The notes beneath the pieces are model-generated. The model was not told the origin of the DNA. It was given only the letters and a program-made list of their open reading frames with translations, and ran no database searches. The translations under genes and the position numbers were made by a program. A stretch of DNA of 64,000 bases from Hyphomicrobium sp. (GTDB lineage: Bacteria; Pseudomonadota; Alphaproteobacteria; Rhizobiales; Hyphomicrobiaceae): positions 1 to 64,000 of the forward strand of contig PERI01000005.1 of the NCBI GenBank assembly GCA_002928515.1, read 5' to 3'. Below, one piece after another: positions 17,654-28,100 of this stretch; positions within the stretch are counted from its first letter, which is position 1; each line of letters begins with the position of its first letter.

Positions 17654-17787
17654 ACAGGCATTGCCATGCGCAAGACGCGCAAAGAGCAAGTTTCTTCACA
17701 AGAATAATTGTTTCACTGAGATTGACGCCGGACTTGTCCCCTTGTACGTTGTCAGCCGATTGCAAATTCGAGCATGGCGAACGTTCA

Positions 17788-18684
17788 ATGTGCGGCATCG
17801 TTGGTCTTTTTCTCAAAGATAAGTCGCTTGAGCCGCAGCTTGGCGCGCTGACCAACACCATGCTTGGCACCATGTGCGACCGAGGACCTGATTCGGCTGG
17901 CTTTGCGATCTACAGCGCGCCTGCTGCAGGAAAAACCAAGATCACATTGCAGTCGGCCAACCCCGAAAATGATTTCAATGGCTTCGGAGCGAGCATCGCT
18001 TACGCGATTGGTACTGAAGTCTCTTTGGATGTGCGCTCGACGCACGCCGTTTTGACAATTCCAGAAGATAAGATCGAGGCAGCGCAAAGCGCGATCAAGA
18101 CTGCCCATCCCTCGATCCGCATGATGGCAACTGGGAGCTCAATCGAAATCTATAAAGAAGTCGGTTACCCGACCGATGTCGCGCAACGTTTCGAGTTGGC
18201 ATCCATGTCTGGCACGCACGCTATCGGACACACCCGCATGGCTACAGAATCAGCCGTGACGACACTGGGTTCGCACCCGTTCTCAACCGGTGCCGATCAG
18301 TGCCTCGTCCATAACGGGTCTCTGGCAAATCATAACAACTTACGCCGCGAATTGCGTCATGACGGTATGACGTTTGAGACCGAGAACGACAGCGAAGTCG
18401 CGGCGGCCTATCTGACTTGGCGCATGAACCAAGGCTTAAACCTAGGTGAGGCATTGAAGAAAAGTCTTGATGATCTCGATGGCTTTTTCACCTTCGTCGT
18501 CGGCACAAAAAACGGCTTCGGTGTTTTGCGCGATCCGATCGCCTGCAAACCCGCAGTGATGGCAGAGACCGATCAATACGTCGCATTTGGCTCGGAATAT
18601 CGCGCACTCGTCAATTTGCCAGGCATCGCTACAGCGCGCGTTTGGGAACCTGAGCCTTCGACGGTCTATTTCTGGGAACGATGA
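17788..18684 (+). CDS. mgsA: N-methylglutamate synthase subunit A (class II glutamine amidotransferase, GlxB-like)
   Basis: 298 residues beginning MCGIVGLF: after Met removal Cys2 is the N-terminal nucleophile of class II amidotransferases. DRGPDSAGF, GHTRMATES, HNGSLANHNNLRR and EVAAAYL continue the glutaminase fold. It corresponds to the amidotransferase domain of glutamate synthase as a separate subunit. In N-methylglutamate synthase the complex exchanges the methylamine and ammonia groups between glutamyl donors. ATG 17788 is fixed by the need for Cys2; the frame is open upstream. MgsB starts 19 bases later. Confidence 0.9.
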   Translation: MCGIVGLFLKDKSLEPQLGALTNTMLGTMCDRGPDSAGFAIYSAPAAGKTKITLQSANPENDFNGFGASIAYAIGTEVSLDVRSTHAVLTIPEDKIEAAQSAIKTAHPSIRMMATGSSIEIYKEVGYPTDVAQRFELASMSGTHAIGHTRMATESAVTTLGSHPFSTGADQCLVHNGSLANHNNLRRELRHDGMTFETENDSEVAAAYLTWRMNQGLNLGEALKKSLDDLDGFFTFVVGTKNGFGVLRDPIACKPAVMAETDQYVAFGSEYRALVNLPGIATARVWEPEPSTVYFWER

Positions 18685-18703
18685 CGGAAAGGAAGCGCAA
18701 ACG

Positions 18704-19390
18704 ATGCGCACGGTCGATCTTTCTAAAACTTCACTGCGTGAACTCAATCATGATTTGCACCGCCAATCCTCAGGCGCCAATGAAATGCATTGGGAAGTGA
18801 TCAATCCTATGGGCCTTCACGCAGTAGCCGTCGGCGTCGATGCCCCCATCCAAGTCGATATTCGAGGCAGCGTTGGATATTACTGTGCGGGCATGAATAA
18901 GCACGCCACGATTACGGTGCATGGGTCAGCTGGTCCCGGTGTTGCTGAAAACATGATGTCGGGCAAGGTGCACATCACAGGCGACGCCAGTCAATACGCC
19001 GGAGCAACAGGGCGCGGCGGATTGCTGGTGATCGAAGGCAACGCATCATCTCGGTGCGGGGTATCGATGAAAGGCATCGACATCGTCGTAAAGGGAAATA
19101 TCGGGCACATGTCCGCATTCATGGCGCAGTCTGGCCACCTTGTCGTACTTGGCGACGCTGGCGATGCACTCGGAGATTCCATCTACGAAGCAAAATTGTT
19201 TGTAAGAGGTTCTGTGAAAAGCCTCGGTACCGATTGCGTCGAAAAAGAAATGCGACCCGAACATCACAAAGAGCTATCAGAACTATTGGCGCACGCAGGC
19301 GTAGAGGATGTCAAAACGACGTCGTTCAAGAGGTACGGCTCAGCGCGGAAACTTTACACATTCAACGTCGACAACGCGGATGCCTATTGA
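18704..19390 (+). CDS. mgsB: N-methylglutamate synthase subunit B (GXGXG domain, GlxC-like)
   Basis: 228 residues equal to the C-terminal GXGXG beta-helix domain of glutamate synthase, with repeated glycine turns such as GSVGYYCAGM, GSAGPGVAENM, GDASQYAGATGRGG and GDAGDALGDS. It is thought to be structural within the three-subunit synthase. ATG 18704 follows GGAAAGGAAG. Its stop overlaps the next start (TGATG at 19388-19392), showing translational coupling with mgsC. Confidence 0.9.
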   Translation: MRTVDLSKTSLRELNHDLHRQSSGANEMHWEVINPMGLHAVAVGVDAPIQVDIRGSVGYYCAGMNKHATITVHGSAGPGVAENMMSGKVHITGDASQYAGATGRGGLLVIEGNASSRCGVSMKGIDIVVKGNIGHMSAFMAQSGHLVVLGDAGDALGDSIYEAKLFVRGSVKSLGTDCVEKEMRPEHHKELSELLAHAGVEDVKTTSFKRYGSARKLYTFNVDNADAY

Positions 19391-20724
19391 TGAGCTACCA
19401 AAATCCGCCGACAACTCCACGCAAATCCGCAACTTTTGATGATTATACATTGTCAGAAATCCGCCGTGCCGCGCAAACCGGCATCTACGATATCCGTGGC
19501 GGTGGAGCAAAACGTAAAGTCCCGCATTTTGACGATCTTCTATTCCTTGGCGCATCCATCTCGCGCTATCCGTTGGAGGGTTATCGCGAAAAATGCTCAA
19601 CTGCCGTCACGCTCGGTACGCGATACGCGAAAAAGCCGATTGAACTTAAAATTCCAATCACCATTGCAGGCATGAGCTTTGGCGCACTGTCTGCGCATGC
19701 CAAAGAAGCCCTGGGGCGCGGGGCAACGATGGCGGGCACCTCGACGACCACCGGCGATGGTGGCATGACGCCCGAGGAGCGCGGTCAATCGCAAACCTTG
19801 GTCTATCAATATTTGCCGTCACGCTACGGCATGAACCCGGATGATTTGCGCAAAGCAGACGCCATTGAAATCGTCGTCGGACAAGGTGCCAAACCCGGCG
19901 GCGGAGGCATGTTGCTCGGTCAGAAAATTTCCGATCGCGTCGCAGACATGCGCAATTTACCCAAAGGCATTGATCAACGCTCCGCATGCCGCCATCCCGA
20001 TTGGACCGGGCCGGACGATCTCGAAATCAAAATTCAAGAACTACGCGAAATCACCGATTGGCAAAAGCCGATCTACGTGAAAATTGGCGGCACCCGTCCG
20101 TACTATGACGTTGCTCTGGCTGTGAAGTCCGGTGCCGATGTTGTCGTACTCGATGGCATGCAAGGCGGCACAGCGGCGACCCAGGAAGTCTTCATCGAGA
20201 ATGTTGGATTGCCGATACTCGCGTGCATACGCCCTGCGGTCCAAGCGCTCCAGGACCTGAACATGCATCGCAAGGTGCAGCTCATCGTATCAGGCGGAAT
20301 CCGAAATGGTGCCGATGTCGCCAAAGCTCTGGCACTCGGTGCAGATGCCGTATCCATAGGCATTGCAGCCCTCGTAGCGCTCGGCGACAACGATCCAAAA
20401 CATGAAGCAGAATATCAAGCGCTAGGAACGACCGCGGGTGCCTACGACGACTGGCACGAGGGCAAAGACCCCGCAGGCATTACAACGCAAGACCCAGAGT
20501 TGATGAGCCGTCTTGATCCCGTCAAAGCAGGCCGTCGCTTGGCGAATTATCTCAAAGTCATGACGCTCGAAGTACAAACCATTGCGCGTGCATGTGGACA
20601 CAACCATGTCCACAACTTCGAACCCGAAGACTTGTGTGCGCTGACACTTGAAGTAGCCGCCATGGCGCGCGTCCCGTTAGCAGGCACGAGTTGGATTCCA
20701 GGACATGGAACAGGTGGCTTCTAG
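19390..20724 (+). CDS. mgsC: N-methylglutamate synthase subunit C (FMN glutamate synthase domain, GlxD-like)
   Basis: 444 residues matching the FMN-binding glutamate synthase domain: ITIAGMSFGALSAHAKEALGRGA, TSTTTGDGGM, GQGAKPGGGGMLLG, VKIGGTRPYYDVALAVKSGADVV, DGMQGGTAAT and SGGIRNGADVAKALALGADAVSIG. This is the synthase core in which the imino acid is reduced to N-methylglutamate. ATG 19390 overlaps the mgsB stop by one base. gmaS begins 50 bases after its end. Confidence 0.92.
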   Translation: MSYQNPPTTPRKSATFDDYTLSEIRRAAQTGIYDIRGGGAKRKVPHFDDLLFLGASISRYPLEGYREKCSTAVTLGTRYAKKPIELKIPITIAGMSFGALSAHAKEALGRGATMAGTSTTTGDGGMTPEERGQSQTLVYQYLPSRYGMNPDDLRKADAIEIVVGQGAKPGGGGMLLGQKISDRVADMRNLPKGIDQRSACRHPDWTGPDDLEIKIQELREITDWQKPIYVKIGGTRPYYDVALAVKSGADVVVLDGMQGGTAATQEVFIENVGLPILACIRPAVQALQDLNMHRKVQLIVSGGIRNGADVAKALALGADAVSIGIAALVALGDNDPKHEAEYQALGTTAGAYDDWHEGKDPAGITTQDPELMSRLDPVKAGRRLANYLKVMTLEVQTIARACGHNHVHNFEPEDLCALTLEVAAMARVPLAGTSWIPGHGTGGF

Positions 20725-20774
20725 AAAATGCCCCGTTGGGCACCATCAGCGAATTGGACAAAGAGGATCACGTC

Positions 20775-22082
20775 ATGTCGCAAGATCTTGCAACATTCGC
20801 AAAGGACCGAGGCGTCAGATATTTTCTGATTTCATACACCGATCTGTTCGGAAGCCAACGCGCTAAACTTGTCCCGGCATCAGCCATCGCCGACATGCAA
20901 AAAGACGGAGCCGGATTTGCAGGCTTCGCAACATGGCTCGACTTGACGCCCGCCCACCCCGACTTGTTCGCCATGCCCGATGCATCGGCAGTCGTACAAC
21001 TGCCTTGGAAGAAAGATGTCGCCTGGGTCGCAGCAGACCTGATGATGGACGAAAAACATCTCGCCCAAGCACCTCGCGTTGTTCTTAAAAAACTGATCGC
21101 CCAAGCCGAGAGCCTAGGCCTTCATGTCAAAACGGGTGTTGAATGCGAATTCTTTCTCACAAAACCATGCGGAACCTTGATCTCCGATGACGCCGACACG
21201 GCTACGAAATCTTGCTACGATCAGCAAGCTTTGATGCGTCGCTACGATGTGATCTCGGAAATATGCGATCACATGCAAGAGTTGGGCTGGGGTCCGTATC
21301 AGAACGACCACGAGGACGCGAATGGCCAGTGGGAGATGAACTGGAACTTTGACGATAGCCTCGTCACCGCCGACCGGCACGCATTTTTCAAATTTATGGC
21401 CAAAGCCATCGCCGAAAAGCATGGGTTTCGCGCCACGTTTATGCCGAAGCCATTTCTTGGACTGACCGGCAATGGCTGTCACTGCCATATCTCTGTTTGG
21501 GACAAGTCCGGCTCGACGAATATGTTTTACAATGCAACCGACGAGATGGGGCTCTCACAGCAAGGCTACAACTTTTTAGGTGGCATCATGCGACACGCCG
21601 AGGCGTTGTCCGCCATCACCAATCCAACGGTCAACTCCTATAAGCGCATTAACGCGCCGCGTACTTTGTCTGGCGCGACCTGGGCACCCAACACTGTCAC
21701 TTGGACCGGGAACAATCGCACGCACATGGTGCGCGTTCCAGGCAAAGGACGTTTTGAACTGCGCTTGCCTGACGGCGCAGCGAATCCATATCTCCTGCAA
21801 GCCGTCATCATAGCAGCAGGCTTAAGCGGTATCCAAAAGAAGGCGCAGCCTGGAAAGCGGCTAGATATCGATATGTATCAGCTAGGTCATACGGTGACAG
21901 ACGCACCCAGGCTTCCGCTGAACCTGCTCGATGCGTTGCGAAATTTCGAGAAGGACGCAGAGCTCAAACACATGCTCGGTGAGGAGTTCGCCAGCGCCTA
22001 CATTCGGCTCAAAACCTCCGAATGGAATTCTTATGCATCGCACCTCACACAATGGGAGCGCGATAACACGCTCGATATTTAA
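20775..22082 (+). CDS. gmaS: Gamma-glutamylmethylamide synthetase (glutamine synthetase family, GmaS/GlnT-like)
   Basis: 435 residues of the glutamine synthetase family: N-terminal YTDLFGSQRAKLVP, the active-site GVECEFFL and GPYQNDHEDANGQWEMNW, HCHISVWD, and the ATP-binding NSYKRINAP with the later FELRLPDGAANPY. Coupled to mgsABC it should join glutamate and methylamine using ATP. A GlnT-type glutamine synthetase is the alternative annotation of the same family; the neighbours mgsABC and mgdABCD make GmaS much likelier. ATG 20775 has AGAGGA about 8 bases upstream. Confidence 0.88.
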   Translation: MSQDLATFAKDRGVRYFLISYTDLFGSQRAKLVPASAIADMQKDGAGFAGFATWLDLTPAHPDLFAMPDASAVVQLPWKKDVAWVAADLMMDEKHLAQAPRVVLKKLIAQAESLGLHVKTGVECEFFLTKPCGTLISDDADTATKSCYDQQALMRRYDVISEICDHMQELGWGPYQNDHEDANGQWEMNWNFDDSLVTADRHAFFKFMAKAIAEKHGFRATFMPKPFLGLTGNGCHCHISVWDKSGSTNMFYNATDEMGLSQQGYNFLGGIMRHAEALSAITNPTVNSYKRINAPRTLSGATWAPNTVTWTGNNRTHMVRVPGKGRFELRLPDGAANPYLLQAVIIAAGLSGIQKKAQPGKRLDIDMYQLGHTVTDAPRLPLNLLDALRNFEKDAELKHMLGEEFASAYIRLKTSEWNSYASHLTQWERDNTLDI

Positions 22083-22139
22083 CCAAGCCAGCACGCATAT
22101 TTTCAATATGGCCGCCTGCAAATGAGGTCACTGTGCATT

Positions 22140-22155
22140 AGCGTTAAAAAACGCT
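22140..22155 (+). terminator. Stem-loop after gmaS, possible terminator
   Basis: AGCGTT, a four-A loop and AACGCT form a perfect 6-base-pair hairpin 58 bases past the gmaS stop. There is no T-run after it, so intrinsic termination is doubtful; it may stabilise the transcript end. Confidence 0.35.
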
Positions 22156-22268
22156 GGTCTGCCCGCCCTAAATGGCAAGCCTCTTGCTCTGTCTCGACAT
22201 AAGACCTCCGCGCGCCCCGGAACATTGGCGCATGCGGTTCATTATGTGTCAGAGTTTGGAGCAGCGTC

Positions 22269-22511
22269 ATGTTGAATATGGCAGCCGTCGTCATCGGGCT
22301 TGCGGCCACGTTCTCAGATTACCCGGCCTTCTTAAGGCGCGACGGCATGGTCGAAGCATATACAGACCGCGGGCCGATCGTTGAGATTATCGTCCGCTGC
22401 CCGGCCGGCACTGGCATTCTGTCGTTTTCGAAGATCGATCGACGCTTCTGCAGCTCAAAGCATAACTGTTATGGCAGCCTGCGGCCGGCCGTGTTAAATA
22501 CTTGCGGCTAA
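22269..22511 (+). CDS. Small exported-type conserved protein with paired cysteines
   Basis: 80 residues with a weakly hydrophobic N-terminus (MLNMAAVVIGLAATF), then EAYTDRGPIVEIIVRCPAGTGILSFSKIDRRFC and two further cysteines, ending in TCG. The pattern of four cysteines (RC..., FC, NC, TCG) suggests disulphides in the periplasm. I recall similar small proteins in Hyphomicrobiales but no function. GGAG lies 8 bases before ATG 22269. It stands alone between gmaS and trhO. No enzyme motif. Confidence 0.6.
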   Translation: MLNMAAVVIGLAATFSDYPAFLRRDGMVEAYTDRGPIVEIIVRCPAGTGILSFSKIDRRFCSSKHNCYGSLRPAVLNTCG

Positions 22512-22563
22512 CCGTCGAGCGCGCGGACTTGACCAATCAGGCCGCGCGATTGATACACGCGAT

Positions 22564-23382
22564 ATGACGGTCATCGTTTCAGCCTTCTATAAATTCGTCG
22601 CGATTAGCGATTGTGAAAATCTCCAATCGCAGATGCGCGATGTGCTTCAAGCGCATGCCATCAAAGGTACCGTTCTGATCGCTTCAGAAGGTATCAACGC
22701 GACCGTATCGGGAACGCAAAATGCCATTGAAGGCTTACACGCATGGCTATCGTCAGACGCGCGGTTCGCTAGCCTAACCGACAAACGATCAAGCGCACCT
22801 GATCACCCGTTTCAGAGATTGAAAGTCAAAATCAAGCCTGAAATCGTGACATTCGGCGCGCCGGAAGGCGACCCGTCACGCCACGTCGGAAGATACGTCG
22901 CGCCGAGCGACTGGAATGACCTGATCAACAATCCAGATGTCATCGTCGTTGATACGCGCAACACTTACGAAGTGAGTATTGGAACATTTCCGGGTGCGAT
23001 AGACCCAGGTACGCACGCATTCAGCGAGTTTCCTGAATATGTCGAAAAGCAACTCGCTCATGCCAAAGACAAACCCATTGCCATGTTCTGCACCGGGGGC
23101 ATCCGCTGCGAAAAAGCGTCAGCCTATCTCCTGTCGCAAGGATTTTCCGACGTCTATCACCTTGAGGGTGGCATACTCAAATATCTCGAAGTCGTGCCGC
23201 CTGCTGAAAGTTTGTGGCAGGGAGAATGCTTTGTCTTCGATGATCGCGTCGCCTTGGAACATGGCGTTAAGCCAGGAAAGCATACGCGATGCAACGAGTG
23301 CGGCGATCCCATCGCGCAAAATTCAGCCGGACTTGATTTGAGCGAGAGCCTGTTGTGCGCAAAGTGTCGTTCAAAAAGTTAA
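22564..23382 (+). CDS. trhO: tRNA uridine-34 hydroxylase TrhO (rhodanese family, YceA)
   Basis: 272 residues. N-terminal acylphosphatase-like part (FYKFVAI, GTVLIASEGINATVSG), a rhodanese domain with the active-site loop MFCTGGIRCEK (catalytic C176, second C182), and a C-terminal CNECG...CAKC pair that may bind zinc. TrhO makes 5-hydroxyuridine at the wobble base of certain tRNAs using oxygen. Its end overlaps the convergent allophanate hydrolase gene by four bases (23379-23382). Confidence 0.93.
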   Translation: MTVIVSAFYKFVAISDCENLQSQMRDVLQAHAIKGTVLIASEGINATVSGTQNAIEGLHAWLSSDARFASLTDKRSSAPDHPFQRLKVKIKPEIVTFGAPEGDPSRHVGRYVAPSDWNDLINNPDVIVVDTRNTYEVSIGTFPGAIDPGTHAFSEFPEYVEKQLAHAKDKPIAMFCTGGIRCEKASAYLLSQGFSDVYHLEGGILKYLEVVPPAESLWQGECFVFDDRVALEHGVKPGKHTRCNECGDPIAQNSAGLDLSESLLCAKCRSKS

Positions 23383-25163
23383 CGAGAAGCAAGCCAAGCA
23401 CGCCAGCCGCCAAACGACGTAATATCAAGCGCGCCGACAATGGCATGAGCTTCGCACAAAAAGCCCTGAACCGTGCTGCCATCGTCAAGCTTTAGTGTGC
23501 CGATACCGAGTGGCGCCGGGATGAGCGAAACAAAAGACCCAAAGGCATCAGCACTCATCTCCCAAATTTCAACCTCTATGTTGCCCTTCCCATGGCCATC
23601 AAAAATGAGTCCTGGCTTTGGCGGGGACGTATGAGGCAAAGCGTAGAAACTATATCCAGAAGATGTTCGCGCAGTGCGCACCAAGCGAGCCTTGCGCTCT
23701 TGAAGCTGCACGTTCAAGGGCTGTCCGCTCAGATGCGCGCCGACGACAGCAATTGAAATCAGATCGTTGCATCGTTCAGTCGCCACTATCGGCGCAACGC
23801 TCGCAAGAGCTGTTGTCGTAGCACCAAGTGCCGCGCCGCTGAGACTGCGATGCAGTTTGTCGCCAAGAGCCGTCAGATAACCATCGTCGAATGCGCGCCC
23901 GATCAGCGTTACGCCGAACGGAAGTCCGTTTTCGCGAAACCCCGCAGGCACCGCGAACGCCGACAAATCCATAAGATTGACGAAGTTTGTGGTCCGGCCA
24001 AGATTGCTGTTGAGCTGGATAGGATCAGCTAAGACGTCTGCGATGCGATACGTCGTACCCGTCGTGGGCACGAGCAGCACATCGATAGTGTCCCAAATCT
24101 TCTCAGCTTGACGACACATGCGAGCCAGACTGTAGAAACCTTCAAAGGTATCGACAGCCGATTGAGTTCGGGCACCTTGGATGATGGATCGAACTGTGGA
24201 ATCGATGTCGCTGGCGTGAGCATCGACAAAATCGCCGACTGCTGCGGCGCGCTCAGCAACCCACGGTCCGGAATATAAAAGCTTTGCAGCCTCCGCGAAC
24301 GGGGTGAAATCAACATCGATAATGTCCGCACCTAGCGCGGCAATGTTGCAAACAGCGCCTCGAAAAAGGACTTCGGCAGCATCATCGCCAAAGAACTCAA
24401 GTCCTAGACGAGGTACACCAACCCGCACCCGCGAGCGCACGAGATGCGCATGATAAGGGTGCGGCGGTAGGCGCGCATAGTCATCGTCAGCATCGTAGCT
24501 AGCCGCGATAGACATGACGGAACTGGCATCGCCACACGTCAGCGCGAAAATCGAAACTGTATCTTGCGACCGGCATGCAGGCACCACACCGCGTGTGCTG
24601 ATCCAGCCTTTAGTAGGTTTCAGCCCAATGATGTTATTGAAAGCCGCCGGCACGCGTCCAGAACCGGCCGTGTCTGTGCCAAGCGCAAACGATACCAAGC
24701 CACGGGAAACTGCAACAGCCGACCCAGAACTCGATCCGCCAGAGATATAGTCAGTGTTGAATGGGCTCGATGGAATTCCATAAGGAGACCGGGTACCGAC
24801 AAGGCCCGTTGCAAATTGATCCATGTTGGTTTTGCCGATGACAATTGCGCCAGCGGCAACCAGCCTATCCACGACATAAGCAGAATGCTCTGGTGTATAA
24901 GAATAAGCCGGGCACGCGCATGTTGTCGGCAGACCAGCCACATCGATATTGTCTTTAACAGCAAATGGAATGCCATAGAGTGGACCTTTCGGTGCCGCAT
25001 CGAGGCTAGCTAGAACATCGCTTTCCGACCTCAGTGTTATCCAGATCGGCCGTTCTCCGATTTCGCGGATGCGTCGAAAAAGTTCTCGAACAACATCTTG
25101 TGGCGTCGCATCGCTCGCCGCGTAAAGCCCACTGAGGTTTGCGATGTCAAACGATAGCGTCAT
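23379..25163 (-). CDS. atzF: Allophanate hydrolase
   Basis: Splits allophanate (urea carboxylate) to ammonia and CO2, the last step of the guanidine or urea carboxylase route. 594 residues: amidase-signature domain to about 440, with the catalytic lysine K70 (FAVKDNIDV), the GGSSSGSA segment at about 142-149 and nucleophile S168 (DTAGSGR), then the typical C-terminal allophanate hydrolase domain. Start overlaps the carboxylase stop as ATGA (25160-25163), so the two are translationally coupled. The last gene of the guanidine operon. Confidence 0.95.
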   Translation of the reverse strand: MTLSFDIANLSGLYAASDATPQDVVRELFRRIREIGERPIWITLRSESDVLASLDAAPKGPLYGIPFAVKDNIDVAGLPTTCACPAYSYTPEHSAYVVDRLVAAGAIVIGKTNMDQFATGLVGTRSPYGIPSSPFNTDYISGGSSSGSAVAVSRGLVSFALGTDTAGSGRVPAAFNNIIGLKPTKGWISTRGVVPACRSQDTVSIFALTCGDASSVMSIAASYDADDDYARLPPHPYHAHLVRSRVRVGVPRLGLEFFGDDAAEVLFRGAVCNIAALGADIIDVDFTPFAEAAKLLYSGPWVAERAAAVGDFVDAHASDIDSTVRSIIQGARTQSAVDTFEGFYSLARMCRQAEKIWDTIDVLLVPTTGTTYRIADVLADPIQLNSNLGRTTNFVNLMDLSAFAVPAGFRENGLPFGVTLIGRAFDDGYLTALGDKLHRSLSGAALGATTTALASVAPIVATERCNDLISIAVVGAHLSGQPLNVQLQERKARLVRTARTSSGYSFYALPHTSPPKPGLIFDGHGKGNIEVEIWEMSADAFGSFVSLIPAPLGIGTLKLDDGSTVQGFLCEAHAIVGALDITSFGGWRAWLASR

Positions 25164-28100
25164 TCCGCAGCCAAAGCCTGATCGCTCGTGAGGACCACCA
25201 AAGATTGCCCAAGAGAAACCGTTCGCCCTTCAACGCAGCGGACCTCATGAATGATCCCGGCACAAGGTGCAGTGATCGTCATTTCCATTTTCATCGATTC
25301 CACAATCACGAGGATGTCACCCTCCGCAACGCGTGAACCAACGGAAGCGGAAATTTTCCAAACACTACCAGGCACCGTACTCAGAACTTCTATCGCGCCC
25401 GGTGGAAGCTCAACAACGTCAGCAGAAAGTGGAGCGTCCACTTCGACGGCCGACGCGGCCTTATCGGCTTCTTTCCAGCGTGCCCGCTCAGCATCAAACG
25501 CTGTTTGCTGGCGATGTTTTGCAGCAGCTATGTCCGACGCGTTCCCAGCTAAAAATGCACGATAGTCTTTAAGGCTGAATGTCGTATCGACAATGTCGAG
25601 CGTCGAAGTGCCATCGAGAACACCCTCGCGGATGACTGCTAGCTCATCCGGTGTAACGGGATAGAATTGCACTTGATCGAAAAAGCGCAACAACCAAGGC
25701 TTATCATCGCGAAATGCCGAAGTCTGGCGATATGTATTCCACACCTGCACCGTACGGCCGATCAATTGATATCCGCCAGGACTTTCCATGCCGTAGATGC
25801 ACATGTAAGCGCCGCCTATGCCGACCGTGCCATCTGCCGTCCATGTGCGCGCCGGATTATACTTCGTTGTGACCAATCGTTGTCGCGGATCGACGGGGGT
25901 AGCAAGCGGCGCACCGAGATACACATCGCCAAGCCCAAGCACGAGATAGCTCGCGTCAAACACCATGCGACGCACGTCGACAACGCTATCGAGACCGTTA
26001 ATACGACGGATAAACTCAATATTCGACGGGCACCATGGTGCATCCGCGCGCACCGATTGCATATATTTATCGACAGCAGCCTGCGTCGTTGCATCATCCC
26101 ATGACAGCGGCAAGCGAACGATGCGGCTTGCAACGGTAATGTCATCCGCCTCGTCAAGTTTTGTATCTAATTCGGCGAGAACATCGAGAAGAGCTTCGAG
26201 TGGCAAAATGTGCGCGTCATAATGAATTTGTAAAGTGCGCACCCCAGGCGTCAGTTCGATGATGCCTTGCAACGCCTTCTCGCGTAACGCGATCATCAGA
26301 CCATGAACACGGAACCGCAACTCAAGATCGAGCACCATGGGCCCGTACTCGACCAACATGTAAAGGTCGCCCGCACGACGATAGACGACCTTGGGTTTGC
26401 CAGGATGATCGGCAATGCCGCCGACAATCGCGGCATCGACGCCAAGTCCCGACACGTCAGGGTGCGAAGCCGCATCGCTGTATGTCAGTGTGCTGATGTC
26501 ACGCTCAACTTTATCGCTGATACGCCGCGCATCCGCAGGCGTCAGACGCTTGAAGCGGATTTTATCGCCTGGTCGTAACTGGCCAACTTTCCACAATTCA
26601 CCCTGCACAATCGTAACAGGGCAGACAAAGCCGCCGAGGGAAGGACCATCTGGCCCAAGAATAACAGGCATATCGCCGGTAAAATTCACCGCTCCAATCG
26701 CGTAGGCGTTATCGTGCAGATTACTTGGATGCAGACCGGCTTCACCACCGTCGCTTCGTGCCCAGGTAGGTTTTGGCCCAATGAGGCGAACGCCAGTACG
26801 GCTTGAATTGTAATGCACTTCCCATTCGGCCGCGAAAAATGTCGCGATGTCGTCCTCAGTAAAAAATTCCGGCGCGCCATGCGGTCCATAGAGAACACCA
26901 ATCTCCCATACGTGAGAGAGTTCCGGCAGAACATCGTCTGGAACCGTCTGTATCGATTGTTCGCTGTCATCAGCGATCACCGCAGGCAGATGAAGAAGAT
27001 CCCCCGAGCGCAGGTTGCGGCCGCCATGCCCGCCAAATGCACCGAGCGAAAACGTGGAGGCGCTGCCCAAATACTTGGGAATATCAAGTCCGCCTTGGAT
27101 GGCTAGATAGGTTCTCAATCCAGCACTAGATATCGCGCCACAAGCGAGTGTTTGCCCTGGAGCGATCGCAAAAGGCACGCCATTCGTGACGGGATTACCA
27201 TCCAACTTTGCCGACATATCTGCACCGACTAAACATGCATACGTGTGGGCATGAAATTTCATGACCGCGCCAGTGAGTGTCATCTCTATGGCAGGAGTGC
27301 CGACCGGATTGCCTACGGCGCGATTGGCAAGACGAAAAGAAACATGATCCATCGGCCCTGAAGGTGGCACGCCCACATCCCAATAACCGATACGCCCAGG
27401 ATAATCCTGGATCGACGTCATCGTTCCAGGTGTAATGATTTCGATCGTGCGCGGCGCGTATGGAAACGTTGCGAGTGTCGATGTTATGATGTCGCCGGAT
27501 GCAAAGTCTTGTGAGTCAGCGAGCGCTGCCAGGTACCCTATATTCGTTTCGATCCCTGCCAGTTGCGTCGCAGCAAGCGCCACTTTCAGCTTTGATAAGG
27601 CCTCAGGCCTGTCTTTTCCTGTGACAATGAGCTTAGCAATCATCGGATCGTAATACGACGAGACCTCGCTGCCGCTTTCCACCCACGTTTCAATGCGCGC
27701 ACCGTCTGGCCATGCAACCTTTGTCAGTAAACCGGACGAGGGCCGAAAATCCCGTGCCGGATCTTCCGCGTAAAGTCGAACCTGAATCGAAGCACCCTGC
27801 GCAGCAGGACTGACTTCTGGGATCGCTTCACCAGCGGCTTGTCGGATCATCCACTCGACCAAATCGATGCCCGTGACTTCTTCCGTGACCCCATGCTCCA
27901 CTTGAAGGCGCGTGTTCACCTCTAGGAAATAAAATGCTCCAGTATCAGTATCGAGCAGATACTCGACTGTGCCAGCGTTGGCATAATTGACGGTCTCTCC
28001 AAGCCGAATGGCCGTCGCAAAGAGTGCTTGGCGAACATCTTCCGACAATCCCGGTGCGGGCGTTTCTTCGATGACCTTTTGATTGCGACGCTGTGCCGAG

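Noticed and set aside
19054-19389. Long upstream extension of mgsC
   Set aside because: Antisense-like low-information translation overlapping mgsB; the TGATG start at 19390 matches the family start.
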